DNA of 64,000 nt from Sphingomonas insulae. GTDB taxonomy: Bacteria > Pseudomonadota > Alphaproteobacteria > Sphingomonadales > Sphingomonadaceae. The notes beneath the pieces were generated by a model. That model did not search any database and was not told where the DNA came from. It saw only the letters and a program-made list of their open reading frames with translations. Position numbers and translations under genes: made by a program. The stretch lies in assembly GCF_010450875.1 (NCBI RefSeq), contig NZ_CP048422.1, forward strand, positions 1,705,001-1,769,000. Direction: 5' to 3'. This document shows positions 42,382 to 51,004 of this stretch, piece after piece; positions within the stretch are counted from its first letter, which is position 1; each line of letters begins with the position of its first letter.

Positions 42382-43893
42382 ATGAACGGCATCTACGACG
42401 AAGTGCGGCTGGCGCTGCATGCGATCTGGACGCGGCGCTGGCTGGCGCTTGCGGTCGCCTGGGGCGTGTGCGTGGCCGGCTGGTTCGTCGTCAGCCAGAT
42501 GCCCAGCCGCTACGAATCGCGCGCGCGCGTCTTCGTGCAGATGCAATCGATCCTGCCGGCGTCGATGGATGCCCCGGCGCAGACGCAGCAGAAGGATGTC
42601 GACACGATCCGCCAGACGCTGATCAGCGCGGTCAATCTGGAGAAGGTGGTGCGCGGCACCGACCTCGCCCAGACGGTGTCGAGCGATCGCGACGTCGCCG
42701 ATCGCGTCGCCGGCCTCGCCACCGCGATCAAGGTCGAGAGCCAGCAGGACAATCTGTTCCAGATCACGACGACGGCAAGCAGCCCCAAGCTCGCCCGCGC
42801 GATCACGCAGAAGCTGATCGACATCTTCGTGGAGCAGAATCTGGGCCGCGACCGCAGCCAGACCACGCAGAGCCTCGACTTCCTCAACAAGCAACTCGAC
42901 CAGTTGCAGAAGCAATTGTCGGACGCGGACGCCAAGAGGTCCGATTTCCAGACGCGCTATCTCGGATCGCTGCCGGGTACCGGCAGCGTCAGCGATCGCA
43001 TCGGCGCCTCGCGCAGCCAGATGGCGCAGGTCGACGGCGACCTTGCCGCGGCACAGTCCAGTCTCGCCGCGGTGCAGGGCCAGATGGCCGGCACGGCGCA
43101 GACGATTCCCGGCATGGGCGGGGCTGCCGCCGGGCCGGCACGCGCCGCCCTGAACGCCATCCAGGGCCAGCTCGCCGATGCGCGGGCGCGTGGCTACACG
43201 GATCAGCACCCCGACGTCATCGCTCTGAAGCGGCAATTGTCCGCGGCGCAGGCGGCGGCCAGGGGCGAGCCGTTGGGCGGCGGCACCGCGGGCACGCCCA
43301 ATCCGCTGTACCTGTCGCTGCAATCGATGCTCGCGGACAAGCAGTCCGCGGTTGCGGCGCTGCGCATGCGCAAGGCCCAGTTGCAGGGCGACCTCGATCA
43401 GCTCAACGCCAAGCTGTCGGGGGATCCGGAAGTCGCTGCCGAACAGGGCCAGATCGATCGCGACTATCAGGTGCTGAAAGACCAGTATGACCAGCTGCTG
43501 ACCCAGCGCCAGCAGATCGCGTTGCGCGGCCAGGCGCAGACGCAGACCGACAACGTCAAGTTTTCCGTCATCGATCCGCCGACGATGCCGCGGGCACCGA
43601 CCGCGCCCAACCGGATGCTGCTGCTGACCGGCGTGCTGATCGCGGGGCTGGCGGCGGGTGTCGGCGCCGCCTTTGCCCTGGGGCAGTTGCGGGCGACGTT
43701 CGCGACGGGGCCACGCCTTGAAAAGGCCACCGGCATGCCGGTGATCGGGTCGATCGGCGAAGTGGTGACGCGGGTGCAGGCAGATCAACGTGCCAGGCGG
43801 CTGAAGCTGTTCATGGGCGGGGCCGCGGGGCTGGCGGCGGCTTACGTGCTGTTGCTCGGCGTCGAGGTGCTTCAGCGCGGCATGGCGGCGTGA
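42382..43893 (+). CDS. XrtA-associated polysaccharide chain-length determinant (Wzz/EpsF-like)
   Basis: 503 residues. Wzz N-terminal domain with membrane span at about 16-37 (RRWLALAVAWGVCVAGWFVV), a long periplasmic coiled coil (about 150-400, rich in Gln/Leu/Asp, e.g. LNKQLDQLQKQLSDADAKRS), and the C-terminal PRAPTAPNRMLLLTGVLIAG span, plus a further hydrophobic stretch near the end (FMGGAAGLAAAYVLLLG). It sets polymer length with the kinase encoded next. The kinase is separate here. Confidence 0.91.
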   Translation: MNGIYDEVRLALHAIWTRRWLALAVAWGVCVAGWFVVSQMPSRYESRARVFVQMQSILPASMDAPAQTQQKDVDTIRQTLISAVNLEKVVRGTDLAQTVSSDRDVADRVAGLATAIKVESQQDNLFQITTTASSPKLARAITQKLIDIFVEQNLGRDRSQTTQSLDFLNKQLDQLQKQLSDADAKRSDFQTRYLGSLPGTGSVSDRIGASRSQMAQVDGDLAAAQSSLAAVQGQMAGTAQTIPGMGGAAAGPARAALNAIQGQLADARARGYTDQHPDVIALKRQLSAAQAAARGEPLGGGTAGTPNPLYLSLQSMLADKQSAVAALRMRKAQLQGDLDQLNAKLSGDPEVAAEQGQIDRDYQVLKDQYDQLLTQRQQIALRGQAQTQTDNVKFSVIDPPTMPRAPTAPNRMLLLTGVLIAGLAAGVGAAFALGQLRATFATGPRLEKATGMPVIGSIGEVVTRVQADQRARRLKLFMGGAAGLAAAYVLLLGVEVLQRGMAA

Positions 43894-43910
43894 CCGCGGG
43901 GAAAGACGAC

Positions 43911-44963
43911 ATGATGCACGAACCCATCCGCCGTGACTCGCTGCTCGAACGCGCTGCCAGGACCTATGATTTCGGTGCACAGCTGCGCGCCCGGGCGCCG
44001 CAGCATGCGCCGGTGCCGGACGTGGCGGACGTGGCGGACGTGCCGGAAGCCCGCCCGGTCATCGCGCCGGTCGTGCCAATCGCCGCGGCGCCACCGGTCG
44101 ATACGCCCGATGCGCCGGAGATGGACGCCACCTTTTTTGCGATCCCGCCGGAATTGCGCGCACCGGTCGGACACGAGCTTCCGGACTCCTTCTACGATAC
44201 CCCCGAACTCACCGATATCGCGGGGATCGACCGCGGCATGCTGGCCGAGGCGGGGATGATCGTGCCGGGCGCGCCGGTCGGGCCGCTGGCGGAGGAATTC
44301 CGGCTTATCAAGCGGCAGCTGCTCATTACCCGCGAACGCGTGGCGCAGGCCGCGAACGGTTCCGGGCAGGCGGACAAGGCGCGCACGGCATTGGTGTGTT
44401 CGGCGCGGCCGGGCGACGGCAAGACGTTCTGCGCCGTCAACCTGGCACTCTCGATGGCGGCCGAACGCGACACCGAAGTCCTGCTGGTCGATGCCGATTT
44501 TGCCAAGCCGGATGTGCTGGCGCAACTCGGCATGGCGGAACAGCCCGGATTGCTCGACGCGCTGGCGGACAGCCGCATCGATGTCGAAAGCCTGGTGATC
44601 CGTACCGATGTGGGCGGTCTGTCGATCCTGCCTGCGGGGACCAAGACGGCAACCGACACGGAATTGCTCGCATCCGCGCGGACCCGCACCGTGCTGGCTC
44701 GCCTGCTCGAAGCCAATCCGCGCCGCATCGTGATCTTCGATTCGCCGCCGGCGCTGGCGGCATCGCCGGCGGCGGTGCTCGCGATGCTGGTGGGGCAGGT
44801 GATCCTCGTCGTGCGCGCCGATCGCACGCCGGAAACCGAATTGCGCGAAGCGGTGCAGCGCCTCGATGGCTGCGACGAGATCGCGTTGGTGTTGAACGCC
44901 GTATCGTTCGTGCCGGGGGGGCATCGCTACGGCACCTATTACGGGCAGGAGACAGGCAAGTGA
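43911..44963 (+). CDS. XrtA-associated tyrosine autokinase (BY-kinase)
   Basis: 350 residues from the ATG behind GGGGAAAG; a GTG at 43890 overlapping the previous stop is the alternative. A Pro/Ala-rich N-terminal region (with a short DVADVADVP repeat) is followed by the P-loop ATPase domain: Walker A SARPGDGKTFCAVNLAL (about 165), Walker A' VLLVDADFAKP and Walker B IVIFDSPPALA. The C-terminus has a small Tyr cluster (HRYGTYYGQETGK) suited to autophosphorylation. It regulates exopolysaccharide chain length with the preceding Wzz protein. Confidence 0.9.
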   Translation: MMHEPIRRDSLLERAARTYDFGAQLRARAPQHAPVPDVADVADVPEARPVIAPVVPIAAAPPVDTPDAPEMDATFFAIPPELRAPVGHELPDSFYDTPELTDIAGIDRGMLAEAGMIVPGAPVGPLAEEFRLIKRQLLITRERVAQAANGSGQADKARTALVCSARPGDGKTFCAVNLALSMAAERDTEVLLVDADFAKPDVLAQLGMAEQPGLLDALADSRIDVESLVIRTDVGGLSILPAGTKTATDTELLASARTRTVLARLLEANPRRIVIFDSPPALAASPAAVLAMLVGQVILVVRADRTPETELREAVQRLDGCDEIALVLNAVSFVPGGHRYGTYYGQETGK

Positions 44964-46564
44964 TCCGGCTTCTATCCGTCGGCGTCGCGCTGGGCGCGCT
45001 GATCGCCGGCACGACCGCGCAGGCGCAGAGCCGCAGGGTACAGGTGACGCCCTATATCGAGGTCGGGCAGGTGCTCGACGCCGATCTGAACAACGGCGAC
45101 GTCCTCACCTATTCGACCATCGCGGCCGGCATCGACGTCGCTGCCAGCACCGCGCGCGTCACCGGGCAGCTGTCGTACCGCTACGAGCGCCGGATATCGT
45201 GGGACGACGACATCGGCGACGATGACATCCACACCGGCCTCGCCCGCGTCTCGGCGCACGTCGCGCGGGGGCTGACGCTGGAGGCGGGTGGCATCGCGAC
45301 GCGGACCCGATCCGACATCCGCGGCGCCGCGCCGGGCGTGCTGGTCGGCAACGTCGACAACATCAGCCAGGTCTATGCGGTCTACGCCGGCCCGAGCTAC
45401 GCGACGCGTGTCGGGCCGGTGGCCGTCAACGCGAGCTATCAGGCCGGCTATACCAAGGTCGAGAGCCCCAGCTTCACCGCCGTCCCGCCAGGGCAGCCGC
45501 GCCTCGACTATTACGACGATTCGTTCGGGCAGGTCGCCGGGATCAGCGCGGGCGTGCAGCCGGGACAGATCCTGCCCGTCGGCCTGACCGCCAGCGGTGG
45601 TTGGGAGCGCGAGGATTCGGGCCAGCTCGATGGCCGGTACGAGGGCTGGCGCGCGCGCGGTGACGTCCTTGCGCCGATCTCTCCCTATGTCGCGCTGACC
45701 GGCGGCGTTGGCTACGAACGGATCGAGACGAGCAGCCGCTCTGCCCTGACCGACGCCGCCGGAGCACCGGTCGTCGATCGCGACGGCCGCTTCGTCACCA
45801 ACGATGCCTCGCCGCGCCAGATCGCCTATCGCACCGATGGCGTCTATTACGATGCCGGCGTGGTATGGCGTCCCAACCGGCGCACGTCGGCGGAAGCGCA
45901 TGTCGGCAAGCGCTACGGATCGCTCAGCTATACCGGCCTGCTGACGTATCAGGCATCCGAGCATGTCGGTTTCGCCGCCGACGTGTACGACAGCGTCACC
46001 ACCTTCGGCCGTCAGCTGCGCACCGGCCTGTCCAACCTGCCGACCAATTTCATCTCGACGCGCGATGCGTTCACGCAGCAGTTCAACGGCTGCGTCTTCT
46101 CGACCAGCGGATCGACGCCCGGCGGCTGCCTGAACGACGTGTTCCAGTCGATCTCCACCGCCAGCTATCGTGCCCGCGGCGCGGATGCGGTGCTGTCGGT
46201 GACGCGCGGCCGCTCGATCTACGGCGGCGGCGTCGGCTATGCCAATCGCAAGCTGTTCAACCGCCAGAGCGTCGCCGGCGTGACGCTCTACGGGATCGAG
46301 GACGAAAGCTATTACGGCCAGCTGTTCTTCAACCGCACGCTGACACCCGTCTCGACGGTCGATGCCAACCTGTTCGTCAATTACTACGAATCGGGCCTGG
46401 CGCAGTCGCTCGGCGTCTGGTCGTATGGCGGCACCGCCAGCTACGGACACAGCTTCGGTCGCCTGACGACGACCGCGAGCGCAGGCGTTTACGCCTTCGA
46501 TACCGGTGACGTGGATACCACATGGTCGGCGCAGGCTTTGCTTGCCGCGCGCTACTCGTTCTAA
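44960..46564 (+). CDS. Outer-membrane beta-barrel protein of exosortase A clusters
   Basis: 534 residues from a GTG overlapping the kinase stop (GTGA). Signal peptide ending TTAQAQS, then a Tyr/Gly-rich protein of alternating hydrophobic strands ending in a terminal Phe (LLAARYSF), typical of outer-membrane barrels. It matches the position and character of the PEP-CTERM system-associated outer-membrane protein. Its role is not known; it may help polymer or protein exit. One Cys pair (NGCVFSTSGSTPGGC) lies in a loop. Confidence 0.84.
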   Translation: MIRLLSVGVALGALIAGTTAQAQSRRVQVTPYIEVGQVLDADLNNGDVLTYSTIAAGIDVAASTARVTGQLSYRYERRISWDDDIGDDDIHTGLARVSAHVARGLTLEAGGIATRTRSDIRGAAPGVLVGNVDNISQVYAVYAGPSYATRVGPVAVNASYQAGYTKVESPSFTAVPPGQPRLDYYDDSFGQVAGISAGVQPGQILPVGLTASGGWEREDSGQLDGRYEGWRARGDVLAPISPYVALTGGVGYERIETSSRSALTDAAGAPVVDRDGRFVTNDASPRQIAYRTDGVYYDAGVVWRPNRRTSAEAHVGKRYGSLSYTGLLTYQASEHVGFAADVYDSVTTFGRQLRTGLSNLPTNFISTRDAFTQQFNGCVFSTSGSTPGGCLNDVFQSISTASYRARGADAVLSVTRGRSIYGGGVGYANRKLFNRQSVAGVTLYGIEDESYYGQLFFNRTLTPVSTVDANLFVNYYESGLAQSLGVWSYGGTASYGHSFGRLTTTASAGVYAFDTGDVDTTWSAQALLAARYSF

Positions 46565-46574
46565 GGGTCTCAGG

Positions 46575-47912
46575 ATGTACGACGAGCATTTTGGCCTGAC
46601 CGGCCGGCCGTTCCAGCTGACGCCGGATGCGCGGTTCTGGTACGAAACCGCGACGCACCGCAAGGCGATGGCGTACCTTGGCTATGGCCTCGCACAGGGC
46701 GAGGGCTTCGTCGTCGTCACCGGCGATATCGGCGCGGGCAAGACGACGTTGGTCGGGCATCTGACCGGCATGCTCGACCCCGCGGCGCTCAACGTCATCA
46801 CCATCGTGTCGACCGCGATCCCCGCCGACGACCTGCTCCGCATCGTCGCGACCGGATTGGGCGTCGACCCGTCCGGCCTCGCCAAGGCGCAGCTGCTGAC
46901 CGCGATCGAACGCGGCCTGCACGCGGTGGCGCGCACCGGGCGGCGTACGCTGCTGATCGTCGATGAGGCGCAGGCATTGCCGGTCGATGCGCTGGAAGAA
47001 TTGCGCATGCTGTCCAATTTCCAGGCGGGCGGCCATGCCTTGTTGCAGATCCTGCTGCTCGGCCAGCCCGAATTCCGTGAGCGTCTGCATGGCTCCGACC
47101 GGCTGGAACAGCTGCGTCAGCGCGTCATCGCGATCCATCATCTGGAAGCGATGGAGCCGAACGAGGTGTCCGACTATATCGCCCACCGACTGTCGGTCGT
47201 TGGCTGGCAGGGGCGTCCGGATTTCGCCGACGATGCCTTCGAGGCGATGTATCACGGGTCGGGCGGGGTACCGCGGCGGCTTAATCAGCTCGCCGGGCGG
47301 GTGATGCTGCATGCCGCGATCGAGGGGCTGGAGATGATCGACGGGCGGGTGGTGCGCGGCGTGCTGCGCGATCTCCACGCCGATTTGCCGATGCTGGCCG
47401 TCGATGCACCGCCGGCCGCGGAGCCCGAGGCGGCGGAACCCCTGCCGCAACCCGTTGTGGCGCCTGAACCCCTGCCGCAATCCGCAGCAGCGCCTGAACC
47501 CCTGCCGCAATCCGTTGCGGCGGCTGAGCCGGAACGGGAAATCAGGCCGATCGTGGAAGAAACGACGGTCCGCCGTTTCGTGCCGCGCACCGTCCAGTGG
47601 CTCGAGCCCATCGACGAACCGGAAGCGGCCGAAGAGGGGATCGAGACAGGGGACGCCGACCCGGCGCCTGCCGATCCCGCACCAGAACCGGCGTCGATGT
47701 CGGTGACCGAGGAACGTATCGCAGCGCTGGAAGAGCGGATCGCGGAGCAGGAGGCGGCATTGCGCCGCGTGCTGACGCTGCTGGTCGACTGGGTCGAGGC
47801 GGATCGCGGCGAAGTTGCCGCGGCGGCCTCCGCGATGGTGGCCGGCGCTGCCGAGATCAACCCGGATCACGTTCCCATCCGCGCTCCGGCGGCGTGGGAC
47901 CATGCCGCGTAA
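46575..47912 (+). CDS. XrtA-associated AAA ATPase (ExeA-like)
   Basis: 445 residues. AAA domain (about 1-265) starting MYDEHFGLTGRPFQLTPDAR, Walker A GDIGAGKTTLVGHL (about 50), Walker B TLLIVDEAQALP, sensor region LLLGQPEFRERL and GSGGVPRRLNQLAGR. Such ATPases resemble ExeA/GspA. The C-terminal part is acidic and Pro-rich with three 10-residue repeats (EPLPQ...), then a coiled coil (VTEERIAALEERIAEQEAAL). The repeat length and low complexity suggest a flexible linker. It overlaps the deacetylase gene by 11 bp. Confidence 0.9.
   Translation: MYDEHFGLTGRPFQLTPDARFWYETATHRKAMAYLGYGLAQGEGFVVVTGDIGAGKTTLVGHLTGMLDPAALNVITIVSTAIPADDLLRIVATGLGVDPSGLAKAQLLTAIERGLHAVARTGRRTLLIVDEAQALPVDALEELRMLSNFQAGGHALLQILLLGQPEFRERLHGSDRLEQLRQRVIAIHHLEAMEPNEVSDYIAHRLSVVGWQGRPDFADDAFEAMYHGSGGVPRRLNQLAGRVMLHAAIEGLEMIDGRVVRGVLRDLHADLPMLAVDAPPAAEPEAAEPLPQPVVAPEPLPQSAAAPEPLPQSVAAAEPEREIRPIVEETTVRRFVPRTVQWLEPIDEPEAAEEGIETGDADPAPADPAPEPASMSVTEERIAALEERIAEQEAALRRVLTLLVDWVEADRGEVAAAASAMVAGAAEINPDHVPIRAPAAWDHAA
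47436..47525 (+). repeat. 30-bp tandem repeat (3 units) within the ATPase gene
   Basis: Units 47436-47465, 47466-47495 and 47496-47525 each start GAACCCCTGCCGCAA and encode EPLPQ(P/S)xxA(P/A), an in-frame proline-rich linker. Confidence 0.92.
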
Positions 47913-48753
47913 TCCGCTCAACGGCCTGTCGGTCGATGTCGAGGAATGGTTTCAGGTCGGCGCCTTCGAACGCGTGATCGCCAGGGCGGACTGGGATACT
48001 CATGCCAGCCGCGTCCAGGCGAATACCGGCGTCGTGCTCGACCTGTTTGCGGAAACCGGTGTGAAGGCGACGTTCTTCACCCTCGGCTGCGTCGCGGAGC
48101 GCCACCCGCAACTGGTGCGCCGGATCGCCGACGCCGGGCACGAGGTGGCGAGCCACGGCTATGACCATCAGCGCGTGTTCACGATGGACCCGGCGGCGTT
48201 CCGCGCCGACCTGCGCCGCGCGCGGACAGCGCTGGAGGATGCGGGCGGGCAGGCGGTCACCGGCTATCGCGCGCCGAGCTTTTCGATCGACACCCGCAAC
48301 CTGTGGGCGTTCGAGGTGCTTGCCGAAGAAGGCTATGCCTATTCGTCCAGCGTCGCGCCGGTGCGCCACGATCATTACGGCTGGCGGGATGCGCCGCGCT
48401 ACGCATTCCGCCCGTTGAAGGATGCCGCGCTGATCGAACTGCCCGTGACGGTGGCGAAGATCGGTGACAGGCATCTGGCGACGGGCGGCGGCTTCTTCCG
48501 GCTGCTACCTTCGGCGCTGACCGACTTCGCGATGCGACAGGTGAACAGCGAGGGCCATGGCGGCGTCTTCTATTTCCACCCGTGGGAGGTCGATCCCGAC
48601 CAGCCTCGCGTCGCCGACGCGCCATTGCGGTCCCGGGTGCGGCATTATTCGCGGCTGGGCGCGATGGCCGGCAAGTTACGCGGGCTCATCGCGCGGCACG
48701 ACTGGGGCCGGGTCGATGCGGTAGTGGCGCGCGAAGCGGCCCTGCTGTCGTGA
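47902..48753 (+). CDS. XrtA-associated polysaccharide deacetylase
   Basis: 283 residues with a NodB-homology domain. Metal-binding motifs: DVEEWFQVG (Asp pair near residue 12) and ASHGYDHQRVF (His-x3-His), plus the TGYRAPSFSIDTRNLW and FYFHPWEVDPDQPR motifs. It removes N-acetyl groups from the exopolysaccharide or an intermediate, probably at the membrane or periplasm; no signal peptide is visible, a common trait of this subfamily. It overlaps both neighbours. Confidence 0.91.
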   Translation: MPRNPLNGLSVDVEEWFQVGAFERVIARADWDTHASRVQANTGVVLDLFAETGVKATFFTLGCVAERHPQLVRRIADAGHEVASHGYDHQRVFTMDPAAFRADLRRARTALEDAGGQAVTGYRAPSFSIDTRNLWAFEVLAEEGYAYSSSVAPVRHDHYGWRDAPRYAFRPLKDAALIELPVTVAKIGDRHLATGGGFFRLLPSALTDFAMRQVNSEGHGGVFYFHPWEVDPDQPRVADAPLRSRVRHYSRLGAMAGKLRGLIARHDWGRVDAVVAREAALLS

Positions 48754-49796
48754 CGATGCCGCTGCTGGCGATGCCGCTCGGCGTTCGCGAAGCGACGCTG
48801 TCGGACGTTGCCGAAAGCGGCGCGGTCGACGCCTTCGTCCGGGCGCAAGACGGTGCGACGCCGTTTCACCTGACGGCGTGGAGTCGCGCCATCCAGCGTA
48901 GTTGCGGCCAGCGCGCGCGGTATCTGATCGCCGAGCGCGGCGACGGGCGGATCGTCGGCGTGCTGCCGCTGACCGAGATGCGATCGCCGCTGTTCGGCAA
49001 GGCGCTGGTGTCGACCGGTTTCGGGGTCGATGGCGGTGTGCTGGGCGATGGCGTGGACGCACTGGCGTCCGGCGCGTGGGAATTGGCACAGCGGATCGGA
49101 TGCCCCGGCGTCGAGTTGCGGGGTGGACCGGCACCGTCGGGTTGGGAAACGGACGATACCGCCTATCTGGGCTTCGTACGCGATCTTGCCACGACCGAAG
49201 AGGGCGAGCTGCTGGCCATCCCGCGCAAACAGCGCGCGGAGGTGCGGCGATCCCTCGGTTTCGATCTGGAAGTGGTTACCGGGGGCGAGGCGCTGCTCGC
49301 CGAACATTATCGCGTCTATGCCGAATCGGTGCGCAACCTCGGCACGCCGGTATTCCCGGCGGCGCTGTTCCGCAGCGTCGCGGGCGCGATGGACGCCGAC
49401 GTGCTGACCGTCCGCCATCGGGGGCGCGCGGTGGCGAGCGTGCTCAGCCTGTATTTCCAGGGCATTGTCTATCCCTATTGGGGCGGCGGGACCGCGGCCG
49501 CGCGGGCGCTGCGGGCCAACGACCGCATGTACTACGCACTGATGAACCATGCGCGCGGCCGCGGCTGCAAGCGGTTCGATTTCGGCCGGTCGAAAACGGG
49601 CACCGGCGCGGCGGCGTTCAAGAAGAACTGGGGCTTTACGCCATGTCCGCGCAGCTACGCGACGCGCTCAGCCGGCGCACCGCGGCAGGTCAATCCGCTC
49701 AACCCGAAATACGCATTGATGGTGCGGACATGGCAGCGGCTGCCGCTACCGGTCGCAAACCTGCTGGGGCCGTGGATATCGCGCGGGCTGGGGTGA
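48750..49796 (+). CDS. FemAB-related GNAT-like protein, XrtA-associated
   Basis: 348 residues from a GTG overlapping the deacetylase stop (GTGA); an ATG two codons later is possible. FemAB/CelD-type double acyltransferase fold: PFHLTAWSRAIQRSCG at the N-terminus, IPRKQRAEVRRSL in the middle, and GCKRFDFGRSKTGTGAAAFK at the C-terminus. Members transfer amino acids or acyl groups to polymers, so it may decorate the polysaccharide, perhaps with the amine made by the cluster's decarboxylase; that link is speculation. Confidence 0.86.
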   Translation: MTMPLLAMPLGVREATLSDVAESGAVDAFVRAQDGATPFHLTAWSRAIQRSCGQRARYLIAERGDGRIVGVLPLTEMRSPLFGKALVSTGFGVDGGVLGDGVDALASGAWELAQRIGCPGVELRGGPAPSGWETDDTAYLGFVRDLATTEEGELLAIPRKQRAEVRRSLGFDLEVVTGGEALLAEHYRVYAESVRNLGTPVFPAALFRSVAGAMDADVLTVRHRGRAVASVLSLYFQGIVYPYWGGGTAAARALRANDRMYYALMNHARGRGCKRFDFGRSKTGTGAAAFKKNWGFTPCPRSYATRSAGAPRQVNPLNPKYALMVRTWQRLPLPVANLLGPWISRGLG

Positions 49797-51004
49797 TGGA
49801 CCTCCTGTTCCTCGCCCACCGCGCCCCGTTTCCGCCCGACCGCGGCGACAAGATCCGCAGCTATCACGTGCTGCGTTATCTCAGCGCGCGGGCACGGGTG
49901 CATCTGGTCGCGTTCGGCGAACGGGCGGCGGATTTCGACGTGCCGCCCGCCATCGCGGAACGGCTGGCGAGCGTTGCGATCGTTAGGCGCGGCAAGCCTC
50001 AGCCTGTGGCGGCACTGGAAGCGCTCGCCCGTGGATCGCCGGTGTCGCTGACCGCCTTCGGATCGCCGGCGATGCGCGCTGCGGTGGCGGCGGTGCGCGC
50101 CGATGCGGTCTACTGCTTTTCCGGCCAGATGGCGCAATATCTGACCTTTGACGGACCGACGGTCATGGATTTCGTCGACGTCGATTCCGCCAAGTTCGCC
50201 TGCTTTGCGGACCAGGGGTCATGGCCGCTACGCTGGATGATGCGGCGCGAGGCGCGGCTGCTCGGCGCATTCGAGGGCCGCGTATCGGCCAGGGTCGGCG
50301 CAAGCGTGTTCGTCAGCGATGCGGAGGCGGCGCTGTTCCGTGCCGGTGGTGGCACCGGCAGGGTGGTGACGGTCGAGAACGGTATAGACGCGTCCGCATT
50401 CGACCCCACGTCCGTCGCGCCCGTCACGTCCTTCCCGTCGCAGGCGTCCGACCGCCGGTCCGGGATGGCGGGCGGGAAGGGCGGGTCCCCCCTCATCGTC
50501 TTCACCGGACAGATGGATTATCGCCCGAATGTCGAGGCGGTGACCCGGTTTGTCGCCGACGTGTTGCCGCGTCTCCACGCGGTCCGGCCGCACCTGCGCT
50601 TTGCGATCGTCGGTCGCGCGCCGACCCCGGCCGTGCAAGCGTTGGCCGGCGACAGCGTGATCGTCACCGGTGAGGTCGACGACGTGCGTCCCTGGCTCGC
50701 GGCCGCGGCCGTGTGCGTCGCGCCGCTCCAGCTGGCGCGCGGCATCCAGAACAAGGTGCTGGAGGCGATGGCGATGGCGCGGCCGGTGGTGGCGTCGGGC
50801 CCCGCGGCGGAGGGCATCGATCATGGCGGCACCCTGCGGGTCGCGCGCGATGCCGCCGACCACGCCGCGCACATCCTCGCCCTGCTGGACGATCCGATTG
50901 CGGCAGCGGCCCTCGGCGCGGCTGCGCGTGCGCGCGTGCTGGCGCGCTACGACTGGGATGCGCGGTTGGCGCCACTGGATGCGCTGCTGGGGCTGGAGGC
51001 ATGA
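49796..51004 (+). CDS. XrtA-associated glycosyltransferase (GT-B, GT4-like)
   Basis: 402 residues. N-terminal Rossmann-like domain opening MDLLFLAHRAPFPPDRGDKI and C-terminal GT1/GT4-type donor domain (VTVENGIDASAF, IVFTGQMDYRPNVEAVTRFV, VCVAPLQLARGIQNKVLEAM with the ExxA/E-type EAMAMARPVVAS). It adds a sugar to the growing exopolysaccharide. The linker at about residues 210-228 (SQASDRRSGMAGGKGG) is encoded by a semi-palindromic GC-rich stretch. It overlaps its neighbours by 1 and 4 bp. Confidence 0.9.
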   Translation: MDLLFLAHRAPFPPDRGDKIRSYHVLRYLSARARVHLVAFGERAADFDVPPAIAERLASVAIVRRGKPQPVAALEALARGSPVSLTAFGSPAMRAAVAAVRADAVYCFSGQMAQYLTFDGPTVMDFVDVDSAKFACFADQGSWPLRWMMRREARLLGAFEGRVSARVGASVFVSDAEAALFRAGGGTGRVVTVENGIDASAFDPTSVAPVTSFPSQASDRRSGMAGGKGGSPLIVFTGQMDYRPNVEAVTRFVADVLPRLHAVRPHLRFAIVGRAPTPAVQALAGDSVIVTGEVDDVRPWLAAAAVCVAPLQLARGIQNKVLEAMAMARPVVASGPAAEGIDHGGTLRVARDAADHAAHILALLDDPIAAAALGAAARARVLARYDWDARLAPLDALLGLEA

